Assembly: GCA_900764955.1 (NCBI GenBank)
Contig: CAAFPY010000028.1
Coordinates: 1-15,706, forward strand
Source: an uncultured Collinsella sp.
GTDB taxonomy: Bacteria > Actinomycetota > Coriobacteriia > Coriobacteriales > Coriobacteriaceae
DNA length: 15,706 nucleotides
Direction: 5' to 3'
Part shown: piece after piece, positions 1-6,936 of the stretch
How positions within the stretch are numbered: the stretch's first letter is position 1
Layout: each line of letters starts with the position of its first letter
The notes under the pieces: generated by a model
Database searches by the model: none
Told to the model about the DNA's origin: nothing
What the model saw: the letters and a program-made list of their open reading frames with translations, nothing else
Position numbers and translations under genes: made by a program

Positions 1-1469
1 ACCCCCCCCCCCGCCGCGGCCGTTGCCGCGATGGAGCGCGCGTCCATGAGGGCGACGCCCGTGAGCTGCCCCGCGCCCGGCTTGGAGCCCTCTCGATTGG
101 GGAAGTTGCGGGTGGTGTGGCGAATCGACAGCCCGTTGGTGGCAGGCGTGTCGCCCGCGCCGAAGCACGGGCCGCAGAACGCCGTGCGCACGATCGCGCC
201 CGCCTGCATCAGGTCAAACGCGGCACCGTTGCTCGCCAGCTCCAAGAACACCGGCTGAGAGCTCGGATACACCGAGAGCGCGAACTCGCCGTTGCCGCAC
301 GTCTTGCCCTTGAGGGCGCGGGCCGCCTGCATCACGTTCGTGAAATTGCCGCCCGAGCACCCCGCGATGACGCCCTGCTGGACCTGCAGGCGCCCGTCCG
401 GGCGGATCTTGTCCAGCAGGGACAGCGAGGCGCGACCTCCGCCGACTTCCGCCGCGCGCAACTCGACCTCATGCAGGATGTCCTCCAAGTTGCCGTTGAG
501 CTCATCGATGGTGTAGGCGTTGGACGGGTGAAACGGCAGGGCGATCATGGGCTCGACCGCGGCCAGATCCACCTCGACGCATCCGTCGTAATAGGCGACA
601 GCCGCGGGCTTGAGCTCGCGATAATCCGCCGCGCGGCCATGCTCGGCCAAGAAAGCGCGCGTGTCCTCATCGGTGCGCCAGATGGAGCTGAGGCATGTGG
701 TCTCGGTCGTCATGACGTCCACGCCGTTGCGATAGTCGGTGGGCATGCTCGACACGCCGGGCCCCACGAACTCCATCACGGCGTTCTTGACGTATCCGCT
801 CGCAAAGACGGCGCGGATGATGGCGAGCGCGATGTCCTGTGGACCCACGCCGGGACGCGGGGCGCCCTTGAGATACACGGCGACGACGCGGGGGTAGGCT
901 ACGTCATATGTATCGCGCAGGAGCTGCTTGCCCAGCTCGCCGCCGCCCTCGCCGATGGCCATGGTGCCCAGCGCGCCGTAGCGGGTGTGGGAGTCGGTGC
1001 CGAGGATCATCTTGCCGCAACCGGCCTGCATCTCGCGCATGTACTGGTGGATGACCGCGATGTGCGGCGGGACGAAGATGCCGCCGTACTTTTTGGCGGC
1101 GGACAGGCCAAAGACGTGGTCGTCCTCATTGATGGTGCCGCCCACCGCGCACAGCGTGTTGTGGCAGTTGGTGAGCACGTAGGGCACGGGAAACTCGGTC
1201 ATGCCCGAGGCCTTGGCCGTTTGGATCACGCCCACGTACGTGATGTCGTGGCTGGCGAGCGCATCGAAGCGCAAGCGCAGGTGTTCCATGTTGCCGCTCG
1301 TGTTGTGCTCGGCCAAAATGCCGTACGCGATGGTGCCCTCGCGGGCGACATCGGGGCTGGGAATCTCCAGCGTGGGATCGATAATCTCGCGCGCGTTTTC
1401 CTCGGGAACGATCGTCTCGCCATCCACGAGGTACACGCCGCCGGTATACAAGGTGATAGGTTCTGCCAT
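1..1469 (-). CDS. ybhJ: Aconitase-superfamily hydratase (YbhJ-like), 3' end cut off
   Basis: About 489 codons are readable from an ATG at 1469 to the window edge; the family is about 750 residues, so the C-terminal part, including the swivel domain, is missing. Aconitase signatures are clear: LTNCHNTL (residues 99-106), [12 protein letters not shown] (157-168) and GCSGGN (370-375), followed by CGPCFG (432-437). C371, C432 and C435 sit where aconitases bind their [4Fe-4S] cluster. By family the enzyme would hydrate or dehydrate a small carboxylic acid; the substrate of YbhJ-type members is not established, and it is not an ordinary citrate aconitase. The start is supported by GGAG seven bases upstream. 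The last codons run into a G tract that replaces expected sequence, probably a contig-edge artefact. Cytoplasmic, transcribed alone from the promoter proposed at 1563-1592. Confidence 0.9.
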   Translation of the reverse strand, partial: MAEPITLYTGGVYLVDGETIVPEENAREIIDPTLEIPSPDVAREGTIAYGILAEHNTSGNMEHLRLRFDALASHDITYVGVIQTAKASGMTEFPVPYVLTNCHNTLCAVGGTINEDDHVFGLSAAKKYGGIFVPPHIAVIHQYMREMQAGCGKMILGTDSHTRYGALGTMAIGEGGGELGKQLLRDTYDVAYPRVVAVYLKGAPRPGVGPQDIALAIIRAVFASGYVKNAVMEFVGPGVSSMPTDYRNGVDVMTTETTCLSSIWRTDEDTRAFLAEHGRAADYRELKPAAVAYYDGCVEVDLAAVEPMIALPFHPSNAYTIDELNGNLEDILHEVELRAAEVGGGRASLSLLDKIRPDGRLQVQQGVIAGCSGGNFTNVMQAARALKGKTCGNGEFALSVYPSSQPVFLELASNGAAFDLMQAGAIVRTAFCGPCFGAGDTPATNGLSIRHTTRNFPNREGSKPGAGQLTGVALMDARSIAATAAAGGG

Positions 1470-1562
1470 GAGCCTGCTCCATCCTGGTCGTATGGGCGCG
1501 CGGCTCCGCATCTTGCGCGCCGGCACACCCGCGGGGAACGCCCCGTCACTTTAGCTTGCGAC

Positions 1563-1592
1563 AGTATAGCGGAACATCACGGCAACCGTCAC
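1563..1592 (-). promoter_or_regulatory. Candidate sigma-70-type promoter of the hydratase gene
   Basis: On the minus strand, GTGACG (1592-1587) and TATACT (1568-1563) are separated by 18 bases, matching four and five of six consensus positions. Transcription would start near 1556, giving a leader of about 85 bases that contains a small CGGGG/CCCCG hairpin (1532-1545). Proposed from sequence only. Confidence 0.4.
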
Positions 1593-1620
1593 GAGCCACG
1601 AAACGGTGACGATGCCCGCC

Positions 1621-1788
1621 CTAGCGACCCGAGGCTCTCCACAGCACGTAGATCGTCCCCAAAAAGAGAGCCGCCATCGCGAACAGGCAGCCGACCATGC
1701 CCTTCATGCGAGAGATGGTGCCGCGTACGCCGCGAGGGGCGTCCTCTTCGTTTTCGGCATACCAATCGACCTGATACGGATTACGCAT
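1621..1788 (-). CDS. Small single-pass membrane protein, 55 aa, unknown function
   Basis: A short frame from ATG 1788 to TAG 1621, preceded by an excellent ribosome binding site (AAGGAGG, ten bases before the ATG). The first 30 residues are polar and partly acidic (MRNPYQVDWYAENEED at the start), followed by a single hydrophobic segment at about residues 31-50 and a short basic tail ending WRASGR. It is therefore probably a membrane peptide with a cytoplasmic N-terminal part. I do not recognise a family. It lies upstream of the hydratase on the same strand with a 151-base gap that contains its own promoter candidate, so a shared transcript is possible but not needed. Confidence rests on the binding site and the coherent membrane-protein composition. 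Confidence 0.65.
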   Translation of the reverse strand: MRNPYQVDWYAENEEDAPRGVRGTISRMKGMVGCLFAMAALFLGTIYVLWRASGR

Positions 1789-1993
1789 TGTCACAACGCC
1801 TCCTTCGGCTCCGGCGCCAAACGGCGCGCTTCAATCGATGCGGGCGCACCTTAACGGCCCACATGCGAATCTGAGGACATCATCTTTCACCTGCGACGTC
1901 GCTTCCATCGATTTGGCTTACAGGGGACTTGCGCTTTTGTAAGGAACCTTGCGAAAGGATAAAGGAGCGGCCAATTTCTCTCTTTTCAAAATA

Positions 1994-2022
1994 CGAACAT
2001 CTGTTTGCTTATGTGATACACT
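1994..2022 (+). promoter_or_regulatory. LexA-like (SOS) box plus extended -10 of the TerB-ATPase operon
   Basis: CGAACATCTGTTTG (1994-2007) fits the Gram-positive LexA/DinR box CGAACRNRYGTTYG at all but one position. Six bases on is an extended -10, TG-A-TACACT (2014-2022), with no good -35; the box occupies that region, as expected for repression. Transcription would start near 2029, 39 bases before the chosen start codon. The match is direct; LexA control is inferred. Confidence 0.6.
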
Positions 2023-2067
2023 GGTGAGCTACACCAAGCCGTCCCGACCATGCAGAGAGGAGCTGCC

Positions 2068-3888
2068 ATGAAGCCCATGAACGGCGCGAAGCCCAACGCG
2101 CGCGAGCTGATCGACCGCATCATGGCAGACGAGCGCTTTCAGGCGAGCTCTCACTTCTCCGAGCGCGTGTATGGCGACGAACCAATCCTCACCACGGGCA
2201 ACCGCATGGCATCCTACCTGCCCGATCAATACCGGCGCATGCGCGCCATTTCCCGCTGGGAACCAAGCGGCACCCAGGGGCGGGGACGCTGGCTTTCGGA
2301 GGCCGAGCTGTTCTATCGCCAGGGCGTCTTCATGGCAGACTATGAGGACGATTGCCCCTACCGCGGCAACTTCAAATCGTATTTCCCCACCTACAACGCC
2401 ATGAGCGACCGGCAGCTGCGCGGCTACTTCACCTGGAGGGCGGCGGTGCGGCGCGGGGACATCCAAGAGACATCCCTCTCGTTTGCCTACGTCTATCTGT
2501 ACGAGATCATCAATGGCATCGGAGTCTCAACCCCCGCGAGCGGCTTTCGCGCGTTCGAGTCGTTTTGGAGCACCTACCGCGCCTTTGCGCCGGAAATCGA
2601 CCGGTTCGCCAGCGTATGGCTGCAAGACTACGTCGTGTACCACGGCCTGTCCCCCGCGCTGCTCGAGCCATACAAGACAATGGCCTTCGACCGCGCAATC
2701 GCCGCGCTCCGCAAGGCAGACGGCCTCATGTGCGACTACGCTTCCATCCCTCAAAGCAAGCGCCGCAAAAAAGGCACATCCGTCTTGCCGCTGCCTCCCA
2801 ACAGCGCATTTGAAGACGAGCTGTTTTACGCGATCGATGCCCTCTCAACGTACAAACTCTCAGGCAGCCGCCTGTATAAAGAACGCCCCGAGGCGCTGCG
2901 CCATGTTGCCTGCGCAGTCTATGTCCGCACGAGTGAGTACTATCGCAAGCAACGTAAGAACACGCTGCTCGAAAGCTGGTTTGGAGAGGAGGTCGCGCTG
3001 CCCTACACCATGTTCGGCTCGGCGGGCTTCTTCGCGCCCGAGCCCCATCCAGACACCCTCTACCAGCTCAACGAGCTTCATAGGTACCGCTGTCAGCAAG
3101 GCATGTGGACATGCGAGCGCATTCACGGCAGCCGATCTCGCAGCCCCAAACTCGGCGCCTGCATGCGCGCGACAGACCGCCAGCTGCGCGCCGCGCTCGG
3201 GTACGACCACCCACTCAAGGAGGCCAAGCCCCTCTCCAAGTACCTGAGTGCATTTGTCGAGGAAGAAGTCGAGGCCTGGGTACGCTGGAGCGCGGCACAC
3301 GCGCCGCGTGTCATCGACATCGATCTCTCGCAGCTCGCCGGCATCCGCTGCGCCGCCGAGATCACGCGTGAGTCGCTGCTGATCGACGAGGAGCGCGAAG
3401 GACTGGGCATGATGCTCGACGCGCACAATGGGGAGCTTGGAGATAGCGGGGCGCGCGATGAGGAGCAGGCGCGGGCTTGCACCCCGGAGCAGCCGAGCAT
3501 CACGGGGTTCGCCCGCCCAACACAGCCCGAGGCGGCGCTCGATGCGCGCCCAGAAACGCACGAGGCGGCACCGGGCGCATGCTCACCATGCCCCGCGCCA
3601 TCGGCGACGGCCGCCGCGACCAGCGTGCCCGCAGTCGGCGCCGAGCGCATCGGCACCCTGCTGTCGCCGCTGCAAGACGCATACCTCAGGGCCCTCCTCG
3701 CAAACGACCACGCCGCCGCCCAGGCCGTCCTGCAACGCCTGGGAACCTCTGAGGATCTAGCAATCGACACCATCAACGAGGCTCTTTTCGACCTCATCGG
3801 AGACACCGCGATCGAATGTGGGCCAGATGGCCCTGAGGTCATCGAAGACTACCGCGAAGACGTGGAAGGACTGCTCAACCATGACTGA
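2068..3888 (+). CDS. TerB_N/TerB_C domain protein, Shango SngA-like
   Basis: 606 residues from ATG 2068, chosen over ATG 2050 because GAGAGGAG lies just before it. Residues about 75-240 resemble the TerB_N domain, with the typical FPTYNAMSDRQLRGYFTWR block (from about 106). A conserved segment (about 415-445, IDIDLSQLAGIR) is followed by an Ala/Pro/Glu-rich linker (about 455-525). The last 75 residues (LLSPLQDAYLRALL to the IEDYREDVEGLL end) look like TerB_C. No enzymatic motif is seen. Such proteins are known in operons with a BrxD-like ATPase and a superfamily II helicase, the make-up of the Shango anti-phage system, where this would be the TerB subunit. Here only the ATPase follows; the two frames overlap by 8 bases, implying coupling. 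The role in this strain is inferred. Confidence 0.8.
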   Translation: MKPMNGAKPNARELIDRIMADERFQASSHFSERVYGDEPILTTGNRMASYLPDQYRRMRAISRWEPSGTQGRGRWLSEAELFYRQGVFMADYEDDCPYRGNFKSYFPTYNAMSDRQLRGYFTWRAAVRRGDIQETSLSFAYVYLYEIINGIGVSTPASGFRAFESFWSTYRAFAPEIDRFASVWLQDYVVYHGLSPALLEPYKTMAFDRAIAALRKADGLMCDYASIPQSKRRKKGTSVLPLPPNSAFEDELFYAIDALSTYKLSGSRLYKERPEALRHVACAVYVRTSEYYRKQRKNTLLESWFGEEVALPYTMFGSAGFFAPEPHPDTLYQLNELHRYRCQQGMWTCERIHGSRSRSPKLGACMRATDRQLRAALGYDHPLKEAKPLSKYLSAFVEEEVEAWVRWSAAHAPRVIDIDLSQLAGIRCAAEITRESLLIDEEREGLGMMLDAHNGELGDSGARDEEQARACTPEQPSITGFARPTQPEAALDARPETHEAAPGACSPCPAPSATAAATSVPAVGAERIGTLLSPLQDAYLRALLANDHAAAQAVLQRLGTSEDLAIDTINEALFDLIGDTAIECGPDGPEVIEDYREDVEGLLNHD

Positions 3889-5437
3889 GACCGCTCACGC
3901 ATCCACGAATGCACCGTCCAGCGCAGGCGCGCGAACGGCGCCCCATGCCAACCCAATCGCAGCGGCGAGCGCCGCCCAGGCAGCCGCGGGCGGCGCGACG
4001 GCGCCCCGCGTCCCCAAGCGCGTGGCGGCCGTCATCCTCAACTCCCTCAAGGGCGGAGTCGTCCCGCGCATAGGCCTGCCCTACATCACGGTTGGCCGCG
4101 AATTTGAGATTCAAGCCCTTCTCACCGACCTCTCCCTCATCGCCGACGGCGGGGCGAGCTTCCGTTTTCTTGTAGGCCGCTACGGCGCCGGCAAGAGCTT
4201 CCTGCTGCAAACCATTCGCACGCATGCCATGGGAGAAGGTTTCGTCGTCGCGGACGCCGACCTCTCCCCCGAGCGGCGCATTCAGGGCGGGCAAGGCCAG
4301 GGGCTTGCAACCTACCGCGAGCTCGTGCGAAACCTCTCAACAAAAACGCGCCCCGAAGGCGGAGCCCTCAACCTGATCCTCGACCGGTGGGTCGCCAACA
4401 TCGAGGCCGAAGAAGCGCATATGGACGCCCAGGCCCAAAGCGAGGGCAGCGCTGTAGCAGGCGTATCCCCGTCCGGCGTGAAGGGTAGCCCCCTCCACAA
4501 GCAGATGGCCGATCTCGAAGAGATGGTCCACGGCTACGAGTTCAGCCGCATCCTTGGCATATATCGCACCGCAAGCTCCACTGGGGACGACGAGGCCAAG
4601 GCCCATGCCGTCAAGTGGCTTCGTGGCGAGTACCGCACAAAAACCGAGGCCCGCGGCGAGCTCGGCATCACATCCATCATCGATGACGACACCTGGTACG
4701 ACTACGTCAAGCTGCTCGCACGGTTCCTCACCGGCGCCGGATACAAGGGGTTGCTCGTCCTCATCGACGAGCTCGTGAACCTCTACAAGATTCCCAACTC
4801 GATCTCGCGCCAATACAACTACGAGAAGATCCTGCAGATGTATAACGACACGCTGCAGGGCAAGGCACAGCACCTGGGCATCATCATGGGCGGCACACCC
4901 ACGTCCATCGAAGACCGCAGGCGCGGCGTGTTTTCCTACGAGGCGCTTCGCAGCCGCCTCACGCAGGGGCGTTTTGCCCGTGAGGACATGCGCGACATGC
5001 TCGCCCCCATCATTCGCCTGCAGCCGCTCACCTACGAGGAGCTGCTGGTCCTCATCGAGAAGATCGCGCAGATTCACGCTGGGTATTTTGGGTATACCTG
5101 TGCGCTCACCGATGCCGATCTGGTCGATTTCCTCACCATCGAATTTGGCCGCGTCGGGGCAGACACGCATCTCACGCCGCGCGAGGTGATCCGCGATTTC
5201 ATCGAGCTGTTGGACATCATGTTCCAAAACCCGAACACAGATATCCACGAGCTGTTGGCTGGAGAAGCCGGGGTTGGAACTCCCGCGGGCGGCGCGGAGG
5301 TCGCCCCTGCAGGGACCGTTTCCCCTGGCAGCTCGAATGCGATGCCACTCTCCCCCGCGGTTGCAGGCGTGGACCCGAGCTCCCGCCCGGGACAAGGCGA
5401 TGCATCCAGCGCCCCCTTTGCCGAGTTCACGATCTAG
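3881..5437 (+). CDS. BrxD-like (DUF2791) P-loop ATPase, Shango SngB-like
   Basis: 518 residues from ATG 3881, which overlaps the end of the TerB gene by 8 bases (ATGACTGA); a weak GAAGGA site lies ten bases before it. Walker A is GRYGAGKS (residues 99-106) and Walker B LLVLIDE (291-297), followed by the GGTPTSIEDRRRG region, all typical of the BREX/Shango ATP-binding proteins (DUF2791, BrxD). The first 45 residues are Ala-rich, and about 60 residues at the C-terminus are a Gly/Pro/Ser-rich tail. By family it is a cytoplasmic ATPase acting with a helicase in phage defence. The helicase gene normally next in such operons is absent; a probable terminator begins one base after the stop codon. ATPase call firm, defence role inferred from family and partner. 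Confidence 0.85.
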   Translation: MTETAHASTNAPSSAGARTAPHANPIAAASAAQAAAGGATAPRVPKRVAAVILNSLKGGVVPRIGLPYITVGREFEIQALLTDLSLIADGGASFRFLVGRYGAGKSFLLQTIRTHAMGEGFVVADADLSPERRIQGGQGQGLATYRELVRNLSTKTRPEGGALNLILDRWVANIEAEEAHMDAQAQSEGSAVAGVSPSGVKGSPLHKQMADLEEMVHGYEFSRILGIYRTASSTGDDEAKAHAVKWLRGEYRTKTEARGELGITSIIDDDTWYDYVKLLARFLTGAGYKGLLVLIDELVNLYKIPNSISRQYNYEKILQMYNDTLQGKAQHLGIIMGGTPTSIEDRRRGVFSYEALRSRLTQGRFAREDMRDMLAPIIRLQPLTYEELLVLIEKIAQIHAGYFGYTCALTDADLVDFLTIEFGRVGADTHLTPREVIRDFIELLDIMFQNPNTDIHELLAGEAGVGTPAGGAEVAPAGTVSPGSSNAMPLSPAVAGVDPSSRPGQGDASSAPFAEFTI

Positions 5438-5438
5438 C

Positions 5439-5470
5439 CGAAATCACACTCTGATTCATTTCGTTTTCTT
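5439..5470 (+). terminator. Probable intrinsic terminator of the TerB-ATPase operon
   Basis: CGAAAT (5439-5444) and ATTTCG (5458-5463) form a short stem directly before TTTTCTT (5464-5470). The stem is weak, but its position one base after the ATPase stop codon and the T-rich tail favour a terminator. The rest of 5438-5562 holds no gene on either strand. Confidence 0.4.
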
Positions 5471-5562
5471 GAGAGCAGGGGCGCCATAGTCATCTGAAAC
5501 CGCAGCGACACCTCGGAAACCAGTGTGCCTGGCGATAACAATGGTACGCGCGGTCATCTTGG

Positions 5563-5596
5563 AAAATAACTCAGGAACCCAAAGGTCTATCCTGAG
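5563..5596 (-). terminator. Intrinsic terminator of the toxin-antitoxin operon
   Basis: On the minus strand CTCAGGA (5596-5590) pairs with TCCTGAG (5576-5570), a perfect 7-bp stem with a 13-base loop, followed at once by TTATTTT (5569-5563). The stem begins inside the last codons of the toxin gene. It faces the terminator of the TerB-ATPase operon, so the two units are convergent and insulated. Confidence 0.6.
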
Positions 5597-5880
5597 AAAC
5601 GGCTCATGGGATCGCGCATCGTGTCTTCCAGATACTCCACATTCACGAGTTTCTCGGCGTCGTCAAAGACGTAATAGATACCGTAGTGACCCGCATAGGT
5701 GACGAGAACCTCATGGTCGGGGCGGGCGGCATCGTAAATCGGGTCGTACACCGCCCCGAAATGGGGAGCCAAAGACAAGGACAGCAGGCGGTTCTTGACC
5801 CGTCGAGCATCCTCCTTGCTACCTATGGTGCGCAACGTCTCAACAACCGAGGGAGCAAGCACAACTCGATAATTGGCCAT
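5587..5880 (-). CDS. relE: RelE/ParE-family toxin
   Basis: 97 residues, the usual size of the family. The N-terminal MANYRVVLAPSVVETLRTIG and the strand-rich C-terminal half (LVTYAGHYGIYYVFDD, then VNVEYLEDTMRDP) fit the RelE/ParE fold. RelE toxins cleave mRNA at the ribosome and ParE toxins poison gyrase; the sequence alone does not decide which this is. Its ATG shares one base with the stop codon of the antitoxin gene upstream (TAATG), the common type II arrangement. It lies next to the defence-like TerB-ATPase operon but is transcribed against it. Intact, with no frameshift. Confidence 0.8.
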   Translation of the reverse strand: MANYRVVLAPSVVETLRTIGSKEDARRVKNRLLSLSLAPHFGAVYDPIYDAARPDHEVLVTYAGHYGIYYVFDDAEKLVNVEYLEDTMRDPMSRFSG

Positions 5881-6167
5881 TACAGGCCCCAGCGCTCGTC
5901 AAGCTCGCGTAGGGCGTCCGCAAGTTCGACGCCCTCGCCCGCAAGGAGCTCCTCGTGCCCGCGCATAATCCCCGCGTAGCGGTCCTCCTCGCGGGCGACA
6001 ATCGCATCGCGGTACATCATGCGACGGTCGAACTCCTCCGCATCGATAAGCACGACAGCGGGCTTTCCCCATTTGGTGAGGTAAACCGGCTCCTTGGTAG
6101 CCATCGCGCGATCGGCAAGCGCAGCGCTATTGCGCTGCATTTCGGAAATAGGCTCCATGAGAGGCAT
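5880..6167 (-). CDS. Phd/YefM-family antitoxin
   Basis: 95 residues from ATG 6167, chosen because GGATGGAG lies five bases upstream; an in-frame GTG at 6194 lacks such a site and would lengthen the protein by nine residues. The N-terminal half (PISEMQRNSAALADRA, then EPVYLTKWGKPAVVLIDAEE) is the Phd/YefM DNA-binding fold. The C-terminal half is acidic and helical, as expected for the toxin-wrapping segment. It should neutralise the RelE/ParE toxin encoded immediately downstream and, with it, repress the shared promoter, probably through the inverted repeat at 6198-6215. Confidence 0.85.
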   Translation of the reverse strand: MPLMEPISEMQRNSAALADRAMATKEPVYLTKWGKPAVVLIDAEEFDRRMMYRDAIVAREEDRYAGIMRGHEELLAGEGVELADALRELDERWGL

Positions 6168-6175
6168 GTTCACTC

Positions 6176-6215
6176 CATCCTTCGGATGATTCACAATTAC
6201 ATATTATTTTATGTA
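6176..6215 (-). promoter_or_regulatory. Promoter and operator-like repeats of the toxin-antitoxin operon
   Basis: TACATA (6198-6203) and TATGTA (6210-6215) form a perfect 6-bp inverted repeat over an A/T-rich core that reads TAAAAT on the minus strand, a good -10. A second repeat, CATCC/GGATG (6176-6188), includes the ribosome binding site. Phd-type antitoxins bind such palindromes; autoregulation is inferred. Confidence 0.45.
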
Positions 6216-6566
6216 TTTATGGGGTTCAGGCATGCCTTTAGATACAGCCCACATCATGCCCAGATGTCGGGAGCCCGAGAGGTGCATTAGCAAGCCGCTT
6301 AGATCAGCAAGCTATGCCGGACCTGTTGCAGCTTCGTCCCAACGAGACAATCTGCCCAACACGAAACATGAAAAGCATCTGAAGTGCCGACCGGCGGCAC
6401 ATAATGAAGCAAGCGATAGTTCCCGTGTCTCCACGTGAAGCGGGAACGACAAAGGGTTGTTGCTTCTTTACTTGAGGCAACGGCCCTTTGGTCATTGCGG
6501 GAGAAGCGGCGATGTAGCTTCACACTCGCGCAATACAATGAGGGTTCATTGCATTACGCCTTACGG

Positions 6567-6592
6567 CCCCGCAAGGTACAACCCCGCAAGGT
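6567..6592 (+). repeat. Tandem direct repeat CCCCGCAAGGT x2
   Basis: Two identical 11-base copies begin at 6567 and 6582, separated by four bases. The 15-base period would place them about one and a half helical turns apart. No function can be assigned. Confidence 0.6.
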
Positions 6593-6703
6593 CAATGCCG
6601 AGCATACCCCTGGCACCCGCAGGGCGGCGCATTGGGGTATACTCGTAACGAACAAGAGGTTTAAGCCCTCCTGTGATAGCGACTGGGTGGGTGACACCAA
6701 CTC

Positions 6704-6735
6704 GACGAGCCGCCTTCGTCACAAGGCGGCTCGTC
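6704..6735. repeat. Perfect 13-bp stem-loop 3' of the small hydrophobic peptide gene
   Basis: GACGAGCCGCCTT and its exact complement flank a six-base loop (CGTCAC). The stem lies 24 bases after the stop codon of the minus-strand peptide gene and may end or protect its transcript, but neither side has a T tract. Loop bases GTCAC complement GTGAC at 6691-6695, so a pseudoknot is possible. Confidence 0.55.
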
Positions 6736-6759
6736 CCTTATGCGGGCATCACCCAAATC

Positions 6760-6843
6760 TTAGAAGAACAATAGAACAATCAGGATGACCGCCAGGGCCA
6801 TCACAATTGCCAATGCCAGCAAGAATTGCGTGAGCATGCGCAT
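6760..6843 (-). CDS. 27-aa hydrophobic membrane peptide, possible SOS-induced TisB-like toxin
   Basis: ATG 6843 to TAA 6760, with GAGGG seven bases before the ATG. After MRMLTQ, the remaining 21 residues are Ala, Val, Ile, Leu, Met or Phe only, ending LLFF; this is one transmembrane helix with no other domain. Length and composition match type I toxin peptides such as TisB, although those usually carry some charged residues in or after the helix. Its promoter (TATACT, 6907-6902) is overlapped at the -35 by a LexA-like box. The roughly 50-base leader can hide the binding site: GAGGG (6855-6851) can pair with CCCTC (6880-6876). All this parallels tisB, but there is no homology evidence and toxicity is inferred. 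It could be another small membrane peptide, or chance. Confidence 0.5.
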   Translation of the reverse strand: MRMLTQFLLALAIVMALAVILIVLLFF

Positions 6844-6901
6844 TGGGGGTCCCTCAAACCTCCCTGCGAGACTCGGAGGGCACCGCCCGTTCGCTGCTCT
6901 A

Positions 6902-6936
6902 AGTATATCATGAAATAGAACGTGTGTTCTATTTCA
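6902..6936 (-). promoter_or_regulatory. LexA-like (SOS) box and -10 of the small peptide gene
   Basis: A perfect 11-bp inverted repeat, TGAAATAGAAC-GTGT-GTTCTATTTCA (6911-6936), contains GAACGTGTGTTC (6918-6929), an exact match to the core GAACRNRYGTTC of Gram-positive LexA boxes. TATACT (6907-6902, minus strand) is ten bases from the core, so the box would cover the -35. The inner match is direct; the arms longer than LexA needs could also suit another dimeric repressor. Confidence 0.6.

Larger units (their letters stand above)
6384..6754. other. Gene-free region dense in inverted repeats, possible structured RNA
   Basis: No convincing gene lies between 6216 and 6759. Successive hairpins are visible: GTGCCG/CGGCAC (6384-6400), GTTCCCG/CGGGAAC (6419-6447), a 13-bp stem with two G-U pairs on the plus strand (6451-6489), an 11-nt pair (6600-6644), and a perfect 13-bp stem (6704-6735) enclosed by GGGTGA/TCACCC (6689-6694, 6749-6754). 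Such density suggests a folded transcript or a former mobile element. I match it to no known RNA family. Confidence 0.35.

Noticed and set aside
117..1874. A 585-codon open frame on the plus strand
   Set aside because: It is the antisense of the hydratase gene: aconitase motifs read clearly on the minus strand, and the plus frame is rich in Ala, Arg, His and Gly with no domain.
2860..3561. Long minus-strand frames inside the TerB and ATPase genes
   Set aside because: They are shadows caused by GC-rich codons; the plus-strand frames have family motifs, ribosome binding sites and a coupled overlap.
6638..6643. TATACT as a plus-strand promoter for an antisense RNA to the peptide gene
   Set aside because: The -10 is good, but no -35 or extended -10 accompanies it, and the bases lie within an inverted repeat; too weak to list.
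6640..6740. Possible tRNA gene at the 13-bp hairpin
   Set aside because: No T-loop GTTCGA pattern, no anticodon arm and no acceptor pairing; a simple long stem instead.
6299..6788. Open frames on both strands in the hairpin-rich region
   Set aside because: No ribosome binding site, no motif, odd composition, and they run through strong inverted repeats; treated as non-coding.
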